Shown in pieces: positions 54,171 through 63,374 of a stretch of DNA of 64,000 nucleotides. The DNA lies in NCBI RefSeq assembly GCF_037031285.1, contig NZ_JAYEZO010000001.1:372001-436000 (forward strand), written 5' to 3'. The position numbers and the translations under genes were made by a program. The first letter of the stretch is position 1. The number at the start of each line of letters is the position of its first letter. The notes beneath the pieces were generated by a model, which was not told where the DNA came from, made no database searches, and saw only the letters and a program-made list of their open reading frames with translations. The stretch comes from Halobellus sp. LT62. Lineage in GTDB: Archaea > Halobacteriota > Halobacteria > Halobacteriales > Haloferacaceae.

Positions 54171-54886
54171 TTCTGCTGCGTGCGCATCCGTTGCGGGCGA
54201 TCGAGCATCGGCGCGACGGCCTTCAGGATCTTCGCCTCCGAGCGTCGGAGGTGCTCGCCGACCGTCGAGGTGTTCGCGGAATCGAGTTCGGCCAGCTCCT
54301 CGATGTTGCACGCGCGCGGCGAGTCGTAGTACCCTTCTTCGATGGCGCGTGAGAGGACTTCGAGCTGACGCGGCGAGAGGCTTTGGACGGCCTCTTTGAC
54401 TTCCGTGAGGCCGGTGAGGAGCCCGTCGAGATCGGGCGTCCGGAGCGAGTCGACGTCGACGGAGCCGAGCTGTCTGAGTTCCTCGTGCGCCGTGCTCACC
54501 TGTTCGTGGCTCGAAGCGAGGACGCTCCAGTGCTCGCGACCGCGAGCGACCGTCGCCGGGATCGTCGGAAAGCAGTTGTTCCGCAGGAGAACGTTCAGGA
54601 CGGGCTCGGTGTCGGTATCGTAATCGCCGGCGAGGCTCACGAAGGCTTTCTGCCCTCTATCGTCGTAACTGACCAATTGGCTCGTGTTCATCACCGGGTG
54701 GTTTCCGAGCCACTCGATCAGTTCGTCGAGTTTCTCCTCGCCGACGCAGGTCAGTTCGACCATCGTGATGCTCGTCCCGGTGAGGCGGTACGAGTAGATG
54801 ATCGTCCCCCTGACGTCCGGAAAGGCGTCGTTCAGCGTTTCGGTCCAGCAGCCTTTGTGTTTGATACTGAACGTGTATTCGAGCAT
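54167..54886 (-). CDS. Bat-type HTH-10 transcriptional regulator
   Basis: 239 residues. The N-terminal part is a bacterio-opsin-activator-like sensory domain (MLEYTFSIKHKGCWTETLND); the C-terminal HTH-10 domain has LSPRQLEVLSRAIEEGYYDS, RACNIEELAELDSANTSTVG and EHLRRSEAKILKAV. ATG 54886 is chosen because a strong TATA (54930-54938) would lie inside a longer protein. Convergent with the GS-like gene (4-bp overlap of stops), it is the likely regulator of the amine cluster. Confidence 0.85.
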   Translation of the reverse strand: MLEYTFSIKHKGCWTETLNDAFPDVRGTIIYSYRLTGTSITMVELTCVGEEKLDELIEWLGNHPVMNTSQLVSYDDRGQKAFVSLAGDYDTDTEPVLNVLLRNNCFPTIPATVARGREHWSVLASSHEQVSTAHEELRQLGSVDVDSLRTPDLDGLLTGLTEVKEAVQSLSPRQLEVLSRAIEEGYYDSPRACNIEELAELDSANTSTVGEHLRRSEAKILKAVAPMLDRPQRMRTQQN

Positions 54887-54929
54887 AATCGGCGTCCTGA
54901 CGTCTGACACCTCCGATTTCTCATACACC

Positions 54930-54938
54930 TATATACCG
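54930..54938 (-). promoter_or_regulatory. TATA box of the Bat-type regulator
   Basis: GGTATATAG on the minus strand, 44-52 bp before ATG 54886. A downstream start is therefore preferred over the in-frame GTG at 54928. Confidence 0.55.
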
Positions 54939-55031
54939 TTGTCGGGTACTGTGCGATTTCGGAAAATCGGTCGGATCTTCCCTCGTTTTCCGGAATGTTT
55001 CCGATTATCCGAATCGTGTTTCGCCCCTCCG

Positions 55032-55850
55032 CTACTCGTCGTCGACCGCTCGATATTCGAGCACGGCCGCGCCGACGACCAAGAGGATCGAGACGTAGAA
55101 GATGAGCGATGCGACCGCTGGAACGACGGGAGTGAATCCCTGCGTCATCCGTCCGTGAATCCACGTCGTGATCGTGCTCTGCGGACCGGAGAGATACGAG
55201 ACGATGTAGTAGTTGTTCCACGAGAGCACGAACGCGAAGATCGCGCCGGAGACGATGCCGTCGGAGATCAGCGGCAGCAAGACCTTTCGGTACAGGGTGA
55301 CCGTGTCGGCACCGAGGTCTTTTGCGGCCTCCTCGATGTTCGGATCGATTCCGAGCGCGGTGATCGAAACGACGAACATCACGATCGGGGAGATCCAGAC
55401 GAGTTCGCCGATGATCGACGGGACGATCCCGTAGCCGAGGTTGATCTGACTCGACCACATCGACATTCCCAGCCCCAAGAGGATGAGCGGGAAAAAGATC
55501 GGCAGCAGCGCGAACAGCTTGAACTGCTCGCGGTACGGGAAGTCATAGCGCGTGTACGCGATTGCCGCGGCCGTTCCGATGACGGTGCTCAGGATCGTCA
55601 CCGGAATGGAGATGTACAGCGTGTTCATCAGCGCGCTGCGGATGCTCCCCGAGGTGACGGCCGCCTCGTACCAGCCGAGCGTGAACTCGTAGTCGACGAT
55701 CGAGAAGAACCGACCGTCGTAGAACGACGCGATGACGAGGCTCACGAGCGGCGTCATCAAGAACAGCGCGACGAGGGCGACGTAGACGTACCAGACGCCG
55801 GCCCCGAGTCGATCGCCGAGTCGGGTGGCGGTGTTCGTGCTCATACTCAC
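55032..55850 (-). CDS. ABC transporter permease, polyamine type (PotC-like)
   Basis: 272 residues, six membrane segments. The EAA loop reads EEAAKDLGADTVTLYRKVLL. Last gene of a four-gene importer operon; it overlaps the preceding permease by 4 bp. With the other permease it forms the membrane channel for spermidine/putrescine-type or other small cationic solutes. Confidence 0.9.
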   Translation of the reverse strand: MSMSTNTATRLGDRLGAGVWYVYVALVALFLMTPLVSLVIASFYDGRFFSIVDYEFTLGWYEAAVTSGSIRSALMNTLYISIPVTILSTVIGTAAAIAYTRYDFPYREQFKLFALLPIFFPLILLGLGMSMWSSQINLGYGIVPSIIGELVWISPIVMFVVSITALGIDPNIEEAAKDLGADTVTLYRKVLLPLISDGIVSGAIFAFVLSWNNYYIVSYLSGPQSTITTWIHGRMTQGFTPVVPAVASLIFYVSILLVVGAAVLEYRAVDDE

Positions 55851-56779
55851 TCACCCCGCGAGGCGATTTCCTGCAGATCGATCGTTCGGAGGATGACGAT
55901 ACCCGCGACGAGAGTGATGAGGAGCAAGGCGACCGCCTGCGTCGACCCCAGCGGCCAGTTCTGTGAGTAGCCGAAGGAGTACTGGATGTTGCTCGCCATC
56001 GTGAAGATCGAGCCGCCGCCGAGGATCTCCGCTTCGACGTTCGCCCCCAGACTCAGCACGAAGACGAACAGCGAGCCGATGATGATTCCGGGCTTGCTCA
56101 ACGGCAGCAGGATCTTCCTGAAGAGCGTCAGTCGGCTCGCACCGAGGTCCTTGGCGGCTTCGAGGGTGGTTTCCTCGATACTGAGCATCGACAGGTAGAT
56201 CGGAAACAGCATAAACGGCAGGTAGATGTACGTCGTCCCCAAGATGATCGTCGAGCGCATGTACATCAACGAGGCGTACTCGCGCACGCCGAACAGGTTG
56301 ACGATGCTCTCGAGGACGCCGTTCTGAACGAGAAAGAGCGCCCAGCCGAACACCCGGATGTTCACGCTCGTAAAGAGCGGGATGATGAGGATCATCAGGA
56401 AGACCAGTTTGTAACGGGTGATCTTGTGTGCGAGCGCGTACGCCGCCGGGTACGAGACGAAAAGCGTGAGCGCGGTCGTCGTGATGCTCACCGCGACGGT
56501 GTTCACGAGGACGTCGCCGTAGACGCCCTCGCCCGACACCATCCCGCCGACGACCTCCTCGTAGGTCGCGACCGACCACTCGAGGGGGTTCAACGCGATG
56601 CTGTTGCCCGTCTGAAACGAGAACACGACGATCGCCAACATCGGCCCGATGAACATACACAGAAGCAACACGCTCATCGGGATCATCAGGATTCCCGGGG
56701 GCGTGATGAGCCGCCCGATCGGATGGTCGGTCTCGGTCACGGCGTCGACCCGCGTTCGGAGTGAATCCATCGTCGACAT
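55847..56779 (-). CDS. ABC transporter permease, polyamine type (PotB-like)
   Basis: 310 residues from ATG 56779 (MSTMDSLRTRVDAVTETDHP), six membrane segments and EAA loop TLEAAKDLGASRLTLFRKIL. A longer frame to 56920 reads Arg-rich shadow sequence and is rejected. It is 5 bp downstream of the ATPase gene. Confidence 0.9.
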   Translation of the reverse strand: MSTMDSLRTRVDAVTETDHPIGRLITPPGILMIPMSVLLLCMFIGPMLAIVVFSFQTGNSIALNPLEWSVATYEEVVGGMVSGEGVYGDVLVNTVAVSITTTALTLFVSYPAAYALAHKITRYKLVFLMILIIPLFTSVNIRVFGWALFLVQNGVLESIVNLFGVREYASLMYMRSTIILGTTYIYLPFMLFPIYLSMLSIEETTLEAAKDLGASRLTLFRKILLPLSKPGIIIGSLFVFVLSLGANVEAEILGGGSIFTMASNIQYSFGYSQNWPLGSTQAVALLLITLVAGIVILRTIDLQEIASRGE

Positions 56780-56784
56780 CGGGA

Positions 56785-57846
56785 TCACTCCGGCACCAAG
56801 ATCGATTTCGAGGCGTCCCACTGCAGGTACGCCGTGTCGCCCTTTTCGACCGCCGTTTCCCTGAACTCGTCGACCGGGATCTCCGCGACGTATTCGCCGT
56901 CGAATTCGGGCGCTCCGCACTCGACTAAGACGGTGTTCCCGCGCACGAGGATGTTCTCGACGACGACTTCCAGCCCGAGGTCCGCGGTCAGTTCGGAGCC
57001 GATCGCAGAGTCGTCGTATCTGACCACGAGATACGCGGGTTCCGTGTCGTGATGAGAGCGGACGGTCGTCGTCTGCGCGAACCGCGAGGACCTGACCTCG
57101 TACCCGTCGCCCTTCTCGACGGCGTCGTCGAGCGCGAAGACGTTCGCGTCGCCCATAAACTCGGCAATGAACTTCGTGCTCGGTCGACGGTAGATCTCCT
57201 CTGGCGACCCGGTCTGGATGATGTCGCCGTCCTGTAGGACGAACAGCTTATCGCTCATTAGAAGCGCGGATTCGAGCGAGTGGGTGACGTAGATGAACGT
57301 CATTCCCAACTCCTCGTTGAGATCGGCCAGCTCCCGCTGGAGCCGCTTTCTGAGCACGTAGTCCAACGACGCGAGGGGTTCGTCGAGCAGCAGAATGTCC
57401 GGGTCGTACGCGAGCGACCGCGCGAGCGCGACACGCTGTTTCTGCCCGCCGGAGAGTTCGGTCGCTTGCTTGTCCGCGTGGACGTCCGGGTCGAGACGGA
57501 CCTGTTCGAGGAGTTCTTCCACCCGGTCTCCGACCTCGATCCCGTTGTTCCGCATCGGGAACTCGATGTTCTCCCGAACCGTCATGTGGGGAAACAGCGC
57601 CCACGACTGAAACACCAGACTCGTCGGCCGGTTTTGGGGTTCCGTGTTCGTGATGTCTTCCCCGTTCAATTCGACGGACCCAGACGTCGGATCTTGGTGG
57701 CCCGCGAGCATCCTGAGGAGCGTGGTCTTGCCGCAGCCGCTCGGCCCGACGATCGTCGCGAACTCGCCGGTTTCGATCTCGAGATCGACGTCGTTGACGG
57801 CGACGAGCGACCCGTATTCCGCTCTGAGATTTGTTGCTTTTAGCAT
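56785..57846 (-). CDS. ABC transporter ATP-binding protein, PotA-like
   Basis: 353 residues. Walker A GPSGCGKTTLL (about residues 34-44), Q-loop LVFQSWALFPHMT, signature LSGGQKQRVALARSL, Walker B ILLLDEPLASLD, H-loop VTHSLESAL, and a C-terminal TOBE region (VFALDDAVEKGDGYEVR onwards). Drives the importer encoded around it. Confidence 0.94.
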   Translation of the reverse strand: MLKATNLRAEYGSLVAVNDVDLEIETGEFATIVGPSGCGKTTLLRMLAGHQDPTSGSVELNGEDITNTEPQNRPTSLVFQSWALFPHMTVRENIEFPMRNNGIEVGDRVEELLEQVRLDPDVHADKQATELSGGQKQRVALARSLAYDPDILLLDEPLASLDYVLRKRLQRELADLNEELGMTFIYVTHSLESALLMSDKLFVLQDGDIIQTGSPEEIYRRPSTKFIAEFMGDANVFALDDAVEKGDGYEVRSSRFAQTTTVRSHHDTEPAYLVVRYDDSAIGSELTADLGLEVVVENILVRGNTVLVECGAPEFDGEYVAEIPVDEFRETAVEKGDTAYLQWDASKSILVPE

Positions 57847-57880
57847 AGTGAAAGATGGAACATAACGTCGCTTCCGCGTC

Positions 57881-59107
57881 TTATATTCGCGCTTTCGCTT
57901 CCCGCCAGATCGGCTCGAACTTATCGAGGTCCGGGACGCCGGTGTAGAACACGGATTTGTCGACGATGTCCGGAATATCGTCGACTCGGAGGACCTCGCT
58001 CTGCTCTTCGTCGACCGCGTCGATGGCCGCCCGGTGCGGGACGACGTTGGTGCCGCCGGAGCTCGGCCACATCAGGTTCTTCGCCGTCTCCTCCTGCTGC
58101 ATGTACGCGAGGTAGTTGTCGGAAACGGTGGGCTGGTCACCCTTCACCAGACACGTCGTCTCCACCCAGATGATGGCTCCCTCCTCGGGGACGTGCGCCT
58201 CGAAGTTGAGGTCGCCGCCGCGTCGGAGGGTTCCGTTGATCCAGTTACCGGAGATAAACCCGATGTCGATCTCGCCCGATTTCAGCGCCTGGTTCATCGA
58301 TGCGAAGTCCGGAAGCAGCGTCTTCGCGTTGTCGAAGAGGTCGAACGTCGCCTGTCGGACCTGTTCGACCTCCTCGTCGGTGTGCTCTTTGTACGGATCG
58401 ATTCCCTCCCGGAGCATAATGATCTGCATCGCCCAGAACATCAGGTCGTAGACGCCGACGTCGTAGTCCTCGCTCCACGCGGCGTCGTAGCTGCTGTAGT
58501 CGGACTCCGAGACGGTGTCTTTGTTCACGACGAACGACGCCCAACCGAACCGCTGCGGGACGCCGTACATCGTCCCGTCGACGTCGAAGGAGTAGTCGTC
58601 CTCGTTGAGGAACGCGAACTTGTACCCCTCCTCTTTCGTGAACATATCGATGTACTTATCGAACGTGTAGGGCTCCCACTCCTCGTAGTTCAGCGGCCGG
58701 ATCAACTCGGCCTCCGCGAGGTCGGGAAGCCAAGCCATATCGAATGTGGCTTGGTGGAACTGCTCCCACTCGCCGGACTCGAGGCGGTTGAACGCCTTCG
58801 GGTTCGAGGTGAACAAGTCCAGTTGGGTGTCGCAGTCGAACTGGTCGCGGAACGGACCCTGCACGTTCGAGGCGTCGTAGCCGGTCCACGTCAGGTGGTT
58901 GATCGTCTCGCCAGTCTCGTCCTCATCGCTCGGTTCGTACAGGCTGTCGTACTCCTCGGCGGGAACGGCGGCGAGTTCTTGGGTCCGCCAAGTCGATTCG
59001 CCGCCGCCACCGCCACCGCCGAGACAACCCGTGAGTGCGGCTAGTCCGGCCGTGGCGGAGGCAGCTTTCATGTACTCTCGACGACTGAGTGAACGGTCTA
59101 GTGGCAT
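57881..59107 (-). CDS. Extracellular solute-binding lipoprotein, polyamine type (PotD/F-like), Tat-exported
   Basis: 408 residues from ATG 59107 (or 413 from ATG 59122). A twin-arginine signal (SRREYMKAASATAG) and a lipobox LTGC followed by a Gly-rich spacer indicate export folded and lipid anchoring. The mature part has the family pattern (INHLTWTGYDASNVQGPFRD, VPQRFGWASFVVNKD, DIGFISGNWINGTLRRGGDL). First gene of the importer operon; binds the substrate outside the cell. Confidence 0.9.
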   Translation of the reverse strand: MPLDRSLSRREYMKAASATAGLAALTGCLGGGGGGGESTWRTQELAAVPAEEYDSLYEPSDEDETGETINHLTWTGYDASNVQGPFRDQFDCDTQLDLFTSNPKAFNRLESGEWEQFHQATFDMAWLPDLAEAELIRPLNYEEWEPYTFDKYIDMFTKEEGYKFAFLNEDDYSFDVDGTMYGVPQRFGWASFVVNKDTVSESDYSSYDAAWSEDYDVGVYDLMFWAMQIIMLREGIDPYKEHTDEEVEQVRQATFDLFDNAKTLLPDFASMNQALKSGEIDIGFISGNWINGTLRRGGDLNFEAHVPEEGAIIWVETTCLVKGDQPTVSDNYLAYMQQEETAKNLMWPSSGGTNVVPHRAAIDAVDEEQSEVLRVDDIPDIVDKSVFYTGVPDLDKFEPIWREAKARI

Positions 59108-59122
59108 AGTGGTTTTATCCAT

Positions 59123-59527
59123 AGGTGTATCCAGCGGGTCGACGTCGAAGCCGCCGTGTGACGCTGCATCTATGGTACGTCACTGATTCTCACAGAATAG
59201 GGTATGATCATTGTGCCGTCAACCTACGGCTGTTTATATTGGGTCATTTGTGTGCATATTTGTGCCGAATAAACAAACAATACCGCGGAACAATATTTGG
59301 ATATACTATTAACACGCGGATTATGAAAACACACCGTTACAGTATGGATAAATAGTGTACGTTCACCCGGCGTGACGCGCGTGTCGCCTCCGTGATTCTC
59401 CCCGCTACTTGCGCTTGATTCCCCAGTACTCGAACCGGGTTACGGACGACCGTTCGGAGTCGAACGACCCCGTCCGGTCTGTATGTAAACACTACAGTAA
59501 AGTTATCCCGGTCAGTGGCGTCACCCA
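59123..59527. other. AT-rich divergent intergenic region
   Basis: 405 bp without a gene. It must contain the promoter of the solute-binding protein operon (minus strand) and of the FNT-Usp gene (plus strand). A run of A/T near 59260-59350 carries several TATA-like words (TTTATATTG, ATATACTATTAA). No clear repeat was seen. Confidence 0.5.
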
Positions 59528-61387
59528 ATGGACGAGTCCACCGACGAAGAGCAAGCGAGTCCACGCGACCGTTCGGAGCTCGATGAGTTCCCCGATCGCT
59601 CGGAGCTGGATGAATCCGTCCGCGAGGCGGTCGAACGCTCTCGGATGGGCGCACCCGCCGTCGGCGAGGCCGTCCGCGACCGCTTTTCGGCCGACGAGGT
59701 GTTCCAGCGGATCGTCGCCGCGGCCGACGAGGAGGTCACCTCGACCGGTCGGGAACTGTTCTTCAGCGCCGTCGCCGCGGGCTTCGCGATCAGTATCACC
59801 TTTCTTCTATATGCGTCGCTCTCGGCGACCACCGACCACAAGATCGTGGGGGCGATCCTCTACCCCCTCGGCTTCATCTACATCATCATCGGCGGGTATC
59901 AGCTCTACACCGAGAACACGCTCCCGCCGGTCGCGCTGACGTTGGAGCGAATCGCGAGTCTCCCGGCGCTGTTGCGCCACTGGACGATCGTCCTGTTCGG
60001 CAACTTCCTCGGCGGTGCGATCGGGACCGTCGTCCTAGTATGGGGCGGCGTGTTCGACCCCGCCGCGGCCGACGAGGCCCTCGCGCTCGCCCGCCACGGG
60101 GCGTTCGAGGTCGGCTGGTGGGCGCTGTTCTCCAAGGCCGTCTTCGCGGGGCTCATCGTCGCCGGCGTGGTCTGGGTCGGATTCAGCTCCCGCGACACAA
60201 TCTCGCGGATCGTCGTTACCTACTTGGCCTTCCTCTCGATTCCGGTCGGCGGCCTGTTCCACTCGGTCGTCGCCTTCTCGGAGGCTTGGTTCCTCGTACT
60301 GCACGGAGAATTGGCGTTCACCGCCGGAATGACCGGGTTCGTCCTGCCGGTCCTCCTCGGCAACACGATCGGCGGCGTCGCGCTCGTGACGCTCGTCAAC
60401 TACTTCCAGACGAGCGAGGACCGGCTGGAGTCCGCTCGGTTCAAGGGGATCGACCGCCGGCTGACGCCCCGTGAGTGGCTGTTCGGACGGCTCGCCGGAC
60501 GGACGTACGTGCCGATACTGGACCCCTCCGAACGCTCGCTCTCGCGGGACGGCGACTTCCGGATTATGGTGCCCATCGCGAACCCGCGAACGGAGTCGGG
60601 GCTCGTCGACTTGGCGTGCACACTCGCCAGTACCAAGGAGTCGGCGACGGTCCACGCGGTGCACGTGATCCAGACGCCGGGACACCGCCCGGCCGATCCG
60701 AGTTACCGACAGCGACAGCGGATCTCCGGCGAATCCACGCGATTGATGGAACCGATTCGTGACACCGCCGCCGGCTACGACGTCGACTTCGAGACGTCGT
60801 TAGTCGTCACGAACCGCTCGTTCGAGGAGGTGTTCAACGCCGCACGGCGGACGAAACCCGACCTCGTCGTGATGGGCTGGGAGGAGAACCGGCTGTGGAG
60901 CGACGCGCGAGCGGAACGGCCGCTCGCGGAGCTCACCAACCAACTGCCGTGCGATTTCCTGATCGTCAAGGACCGCGGTATCGACGCCTCGAAAATCCTG
61001 CTGCCGACGTACGGCGGCCCGGATTCGGATCTGAGCGCCGAAATCGTCGGGATGCTGCAGGCCGCCACCGGATCGGCCGTTTCGCTGCTGCACGTCGTCG
61101 ACGACGACGACGAGGTCGACGCCGGCCAGCAGTTCCTCGAAACGTGGGCGCTCGACCACGAACTCACCGACGCGGAACTCCTCGTCGAAGCCGGCGATGT
61201 CGAGGCCGCCATCGAGCGCGAGGCGGAGGAACACAGCCTGTTGATCCTCGGCGCGACCGAACGCGGGTTGCTCTCGCGGTTGCTGACGGATTCGCTTCAC
61301 CTCGAAGTCGTCAACGACGTCGACTGCTCCGTTTTCCTCGCCGAGCGACCGTCCGAACGGCCGCTCCTCGAACGACTGTTCGGTTGA
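59528..61387 (+). CDS. FNT-type membrane channel fused to two Usp domains
   Basis: 619 residues. Residues 1-75 are acidic, 75-310 form the FNT-like membrane part (LPPVALTLERIASLPALLRH, GNFLGGAIGTVVLVWGG, LLGNTIGGVALVTLVNY), and two universal-stress-type domains follow (about 335-470 and 475-610). The second ends in the ATP-type loop ILGATERGLLSRLLTDSLHL. The Usp pair could gate the channel by nucleotide or energy state. The island protein at 23455 is a paralogue without Usp. Confidence 0.87.
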   Translation: MDESTDEEQASPRDRSELDEFPDRSELDESVREAVERSRMGAPAVGEAVRDRFSADEVFQRIVAAADEEVTSTGRELFFSAVAAGFAISITFLLYASLSATTDHKIVGAILYPLGFIYIIIGGYQLYTENTLPPVALTLERIASLPALLRHWTIVLFGNFLGGAIGTVVLVWGGVFDPAAADEALALARHGAFEVGWWALFSKAVFAGLIVAGVVWVGFSSRDTISRIVVTYLAFLSIPVGGLFHSVVAFSEAWFLVLHGELAFTAGMTGFVLPVLLGNTIGGVALVTLVNYFQTSEDRLESARFKGIDRRLTPREWLFGRLAGRTYVPILDPSERSLSRDGDFRIMVPIANPRTESGLVDLACTLASTKESATVHAVHVIQTPGHRPADPSYRQRQRISGESTRLMEPIRDTAAGYDVDFETSLVVTNRSFEEVFNAARRTKPDLVVMGWEENRLWSDARAERPLAELTNQLPCDFLIVKDRGIDASKILLPTYGGPDSDLSAEIVGMLQAATGSAVSLLHVVDDDDEVDAGQQFLETWALDHELTDAELLVEAGDVEAAIEREAEEHSLLILGATERGLLSRLLTDSLHLEVVNDVDCSVFLAERPSERPLLERLFG

Positions 61388-61468
61388 GACGGGGGATTTG
61401 TTGCCTCGATACACGGTTGCTGTCGGCCCCGATCCGACCGAAGTCCGTGGTACCACGCACCGCACAAC

Positions 61469-61477
61469 AGTTATACC
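61469..61477 (+). promoter_or_regulatory. TATA box of the cold-shock gene
   Basis: AGTTATACC ends 25 bp before ATG 61503, so transcription would begin at or next to the start codon (leaderless mRNA). Confidence 0.55.
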
Positions 61478-61502
61478 TCGCGGGTGATTGGATACGGTCG
61501 CA

Positions 61503-61697
61503 ATGGCAAACGGTAAGGTTGACTTCTTCAACGACACGGGCGGCTACGGCTTCATTTCCACTGACGACGCAGACGAGGACGTCTTCTTCCACATGGAAGA
61601 CATCGGTGGTCCGGACCTCGAAGAGGGTCAGGAAGTCGAGTTCGACATCGAGCAGGCGGACAAGGGTCCGCGTGCGACGAACCTCGAGCGCCTGTAA
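61503..61697 (+). CDS. cspA: Cold-shock domain protein
   Basis: 64 residues, one CSD barrel: RNP1 GGYGFIST and RNP2 VFFHMED, ending PRATNLERL. Single-strand nucleic-acid chaperone. The ATG 61503 (MANGKVDFFNDTGG) is chosen over an upstream in-frame start at 61488 because of the TATA position. Confidence 0.95.
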   Translation: MANGKVDFFNDTGGYGFISTDDADEDVFFHMEDIGGPDLEEGQEVEFDIEQADKGPRATNLERL

Positions 61698-61883
61698 ACA
61701 GGAGCAGTCAACGCGACTGCGGTAGCGGACGGAGGCTGGCGGGCGAGCGGGCAGACGGGTCCGATTCGGTTGCGGCAGTTCTCTGAACTATTCTCATTTC
61801 TATCCCCCCTGAGTCGCGACGCCGCCCGTTCCAATAGTCGCGCGAGCCGACACGTTCTCGGTGGCGGGGACCGAACGTCACGT

Positions 61884-62729
61884 ATGGACGAGGTGGACGT
61901 CGAGATGGAATACGCCGAAGCGTACGGTGCGCGCGTTCCGAAGGTGGGGCTCGGGACGTGGCAGCTCACCGGCGAGTCGTGCTACGAGACGGTGTCGACG
62001 GCGCTGGAACTCGGATATCGCCACGTCGACACGGCGCAGATGTACGGCAACGAGGCCGAGGTCGGGCGTGCGATCACCGATGCCGACGTCGACCGCGAGG
62101 AGGTGTTTCTCACGACCAAGGTGTCCCCGCGTAACGCCCGTTACGACGACGTGGTCGAGTCGACCAGAGCGAGCCTCGATCGCCTCGACACGTCCTACGT
62201 CGACCTCCTGTTGCTCCACTGGCCCAACCCGCTCGTGTCGGTCTCGAAGACGATGCGCGCGATGGATCGGCTCGTCGAGCTGGGCGAGGTGTACAACGTC
62301 GGTGTCAGCAACTTCCCGCAGGTGTTTCTCGACCGCGCGCGGGCGGCGGCGGAGACGCCGATTGCCACGAATCAGGTCCAGTTCCACCCGTACAAGCCCC
62401 AACGCCGGATGCTCAGGTACTGCCAGTCGGAGGGGATGTTCCTCACTGCCTACAGCCCGCTGGCTCGCGGGACGGTCCTCGACGACGAGGACGTCCGACA
62501 GCTCGCCGAGGCGTACGACAAGACGCCCGCCCAAGTCGTCCTCCGGTGGGCGATCCAGCACCGCGACGTCGTCGTGATCCCGAAGTCGTCCGACGAGGAG
62601 CACTTGCGAGAGAACCTCGAACTGTTCGATTTCAAGCTCACGCGCGAGGAGATCGATACGCTGACCAAACCGTCGCTGTTGAAGTCCGGGAAGGCGATGC
62701 TCGACGGGATGGTGGGCGAGTTTCGCTGA
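61884..62729 (+). CDS. Aldo/keto reductase
   Basis: 281 residues from ATG 61884. Catalytic tetrad visible: D and Y in YRHVDTAQMYGNE, K in LTTKVSPRNARYD, H in LLLLHWPNP. NADPH loop IPKSSDEEHLRENLELFDF at the C-terminus. It resembles diketogluconate/xylose-type reductases; substrate unknown. The stop overlaps the ATG of the VanZ-like gene (TGATG). Confidence 0.93.
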   Translation: MDEVDVEMEYAEAYGARVPKVGLGTWQLTGESCYETVSTALELGYRHVDTAQMYGNEAEVGRAITDADVDREEVFLTTKVSPRNARYDDVVESTRASLDRLDTSYVDLLLLHWPNPLVSVSKTMRAMDRLVELGEVYNVGVSNFPQVFLDRARAAAETPIATNQVQFHPYKPQRRMLRYCQSEGMFLTAYSPLARGTVLDDEDVRQLAEAYDKTPAQVVLRWAIQHRDVVVIPKSSDEEHLRENLELFDFKLTREEIDTLTKPSLLKSGKAMLDGMVGEFR

Positions 62730-63271
62730 TGGACGACGGCGCAGTATCGCAGCAAAACAGCCGCTCGCGACGCCCCTCACATCCCTCGCGACACCGCTCG
62801 TCGCGACGCGCTCGCCGCCTCGCAGCGTCGTGGATCGGGCTCGTCGTCCTCGTCTCCGTCGTCGATCCGGCGGTCGTGTTCGACGCGGTCTCGGGGGTCG
62901 CAAACGCCGCGTCCGAGCCCACCGCCTCCGGATCCAATCCGGGCGCATCAATCGGCATCGTCGGTGCCACCGCGTCCCGAATCAACGTCTTCGCGTTATC
63001 GCACGTCGTCGCGTACGGCGTCCTCGCGTGGCTCCTCGCGGACGGACTCGGTGGACGCGGCGGCACCGACGGGGGCGGGAGTCACCGGGGCCGACGGTTG
63101 CTGATTGCCGTCATCCTCGCCTCCATCGTCGGCCTCGGCGTCGAATTAGCCCAAGCGCCGCTTCCGGTCCGCACGGCGAGCACCGTCGACGCCGCGGTCA
63201 ACGCGCTCGGCGCGGTCGCGGGCGTCGGCGTCCGCGAAGGGATTCGAGCGGCGCGGGGCTCACGTCACTGA
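62729..63271 (+). CDS. VanZ-like membrane protein
   Basis: 180 residues. Basic, Ser/Arg-rich N-terminus, then about four hydrophobic segments with the VanZ-type pattern SRINVFALSHVVAYGVLAWL and LIAVILASIVGLGVELAQAP, TASTVDAAVNALGAVAGVG. Role unknown; probably cell-envelope linked. Coupled to the aldo/keto reductase gene. Confidence 0.78.
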   Translation: MDDGAVSQQNSRSRRPSHPSRHRSSRRARRLAASWIGLVVLVSVVDPAVVFDAVSGVANAASEPTASGSNPGASIGIVGATASRINVFALSHVVAYGVLAWLLADGLGGRGGTDGGGSHRGRRLLIAVILASIVGLGVELAQAPLPVRTASTVDAAVNALGAVAGVGVREGIRAARGSRH

Positions 63272-63374
63272 GAGGAGTCGATGGCGACCCGTGACCTGAG
63301 AAGAGTCGATGACGACACGCGCCCGCGACGACGCGCGGTTTTTACCCGCCGAGCACCAACGGGAGGCAGATCCG

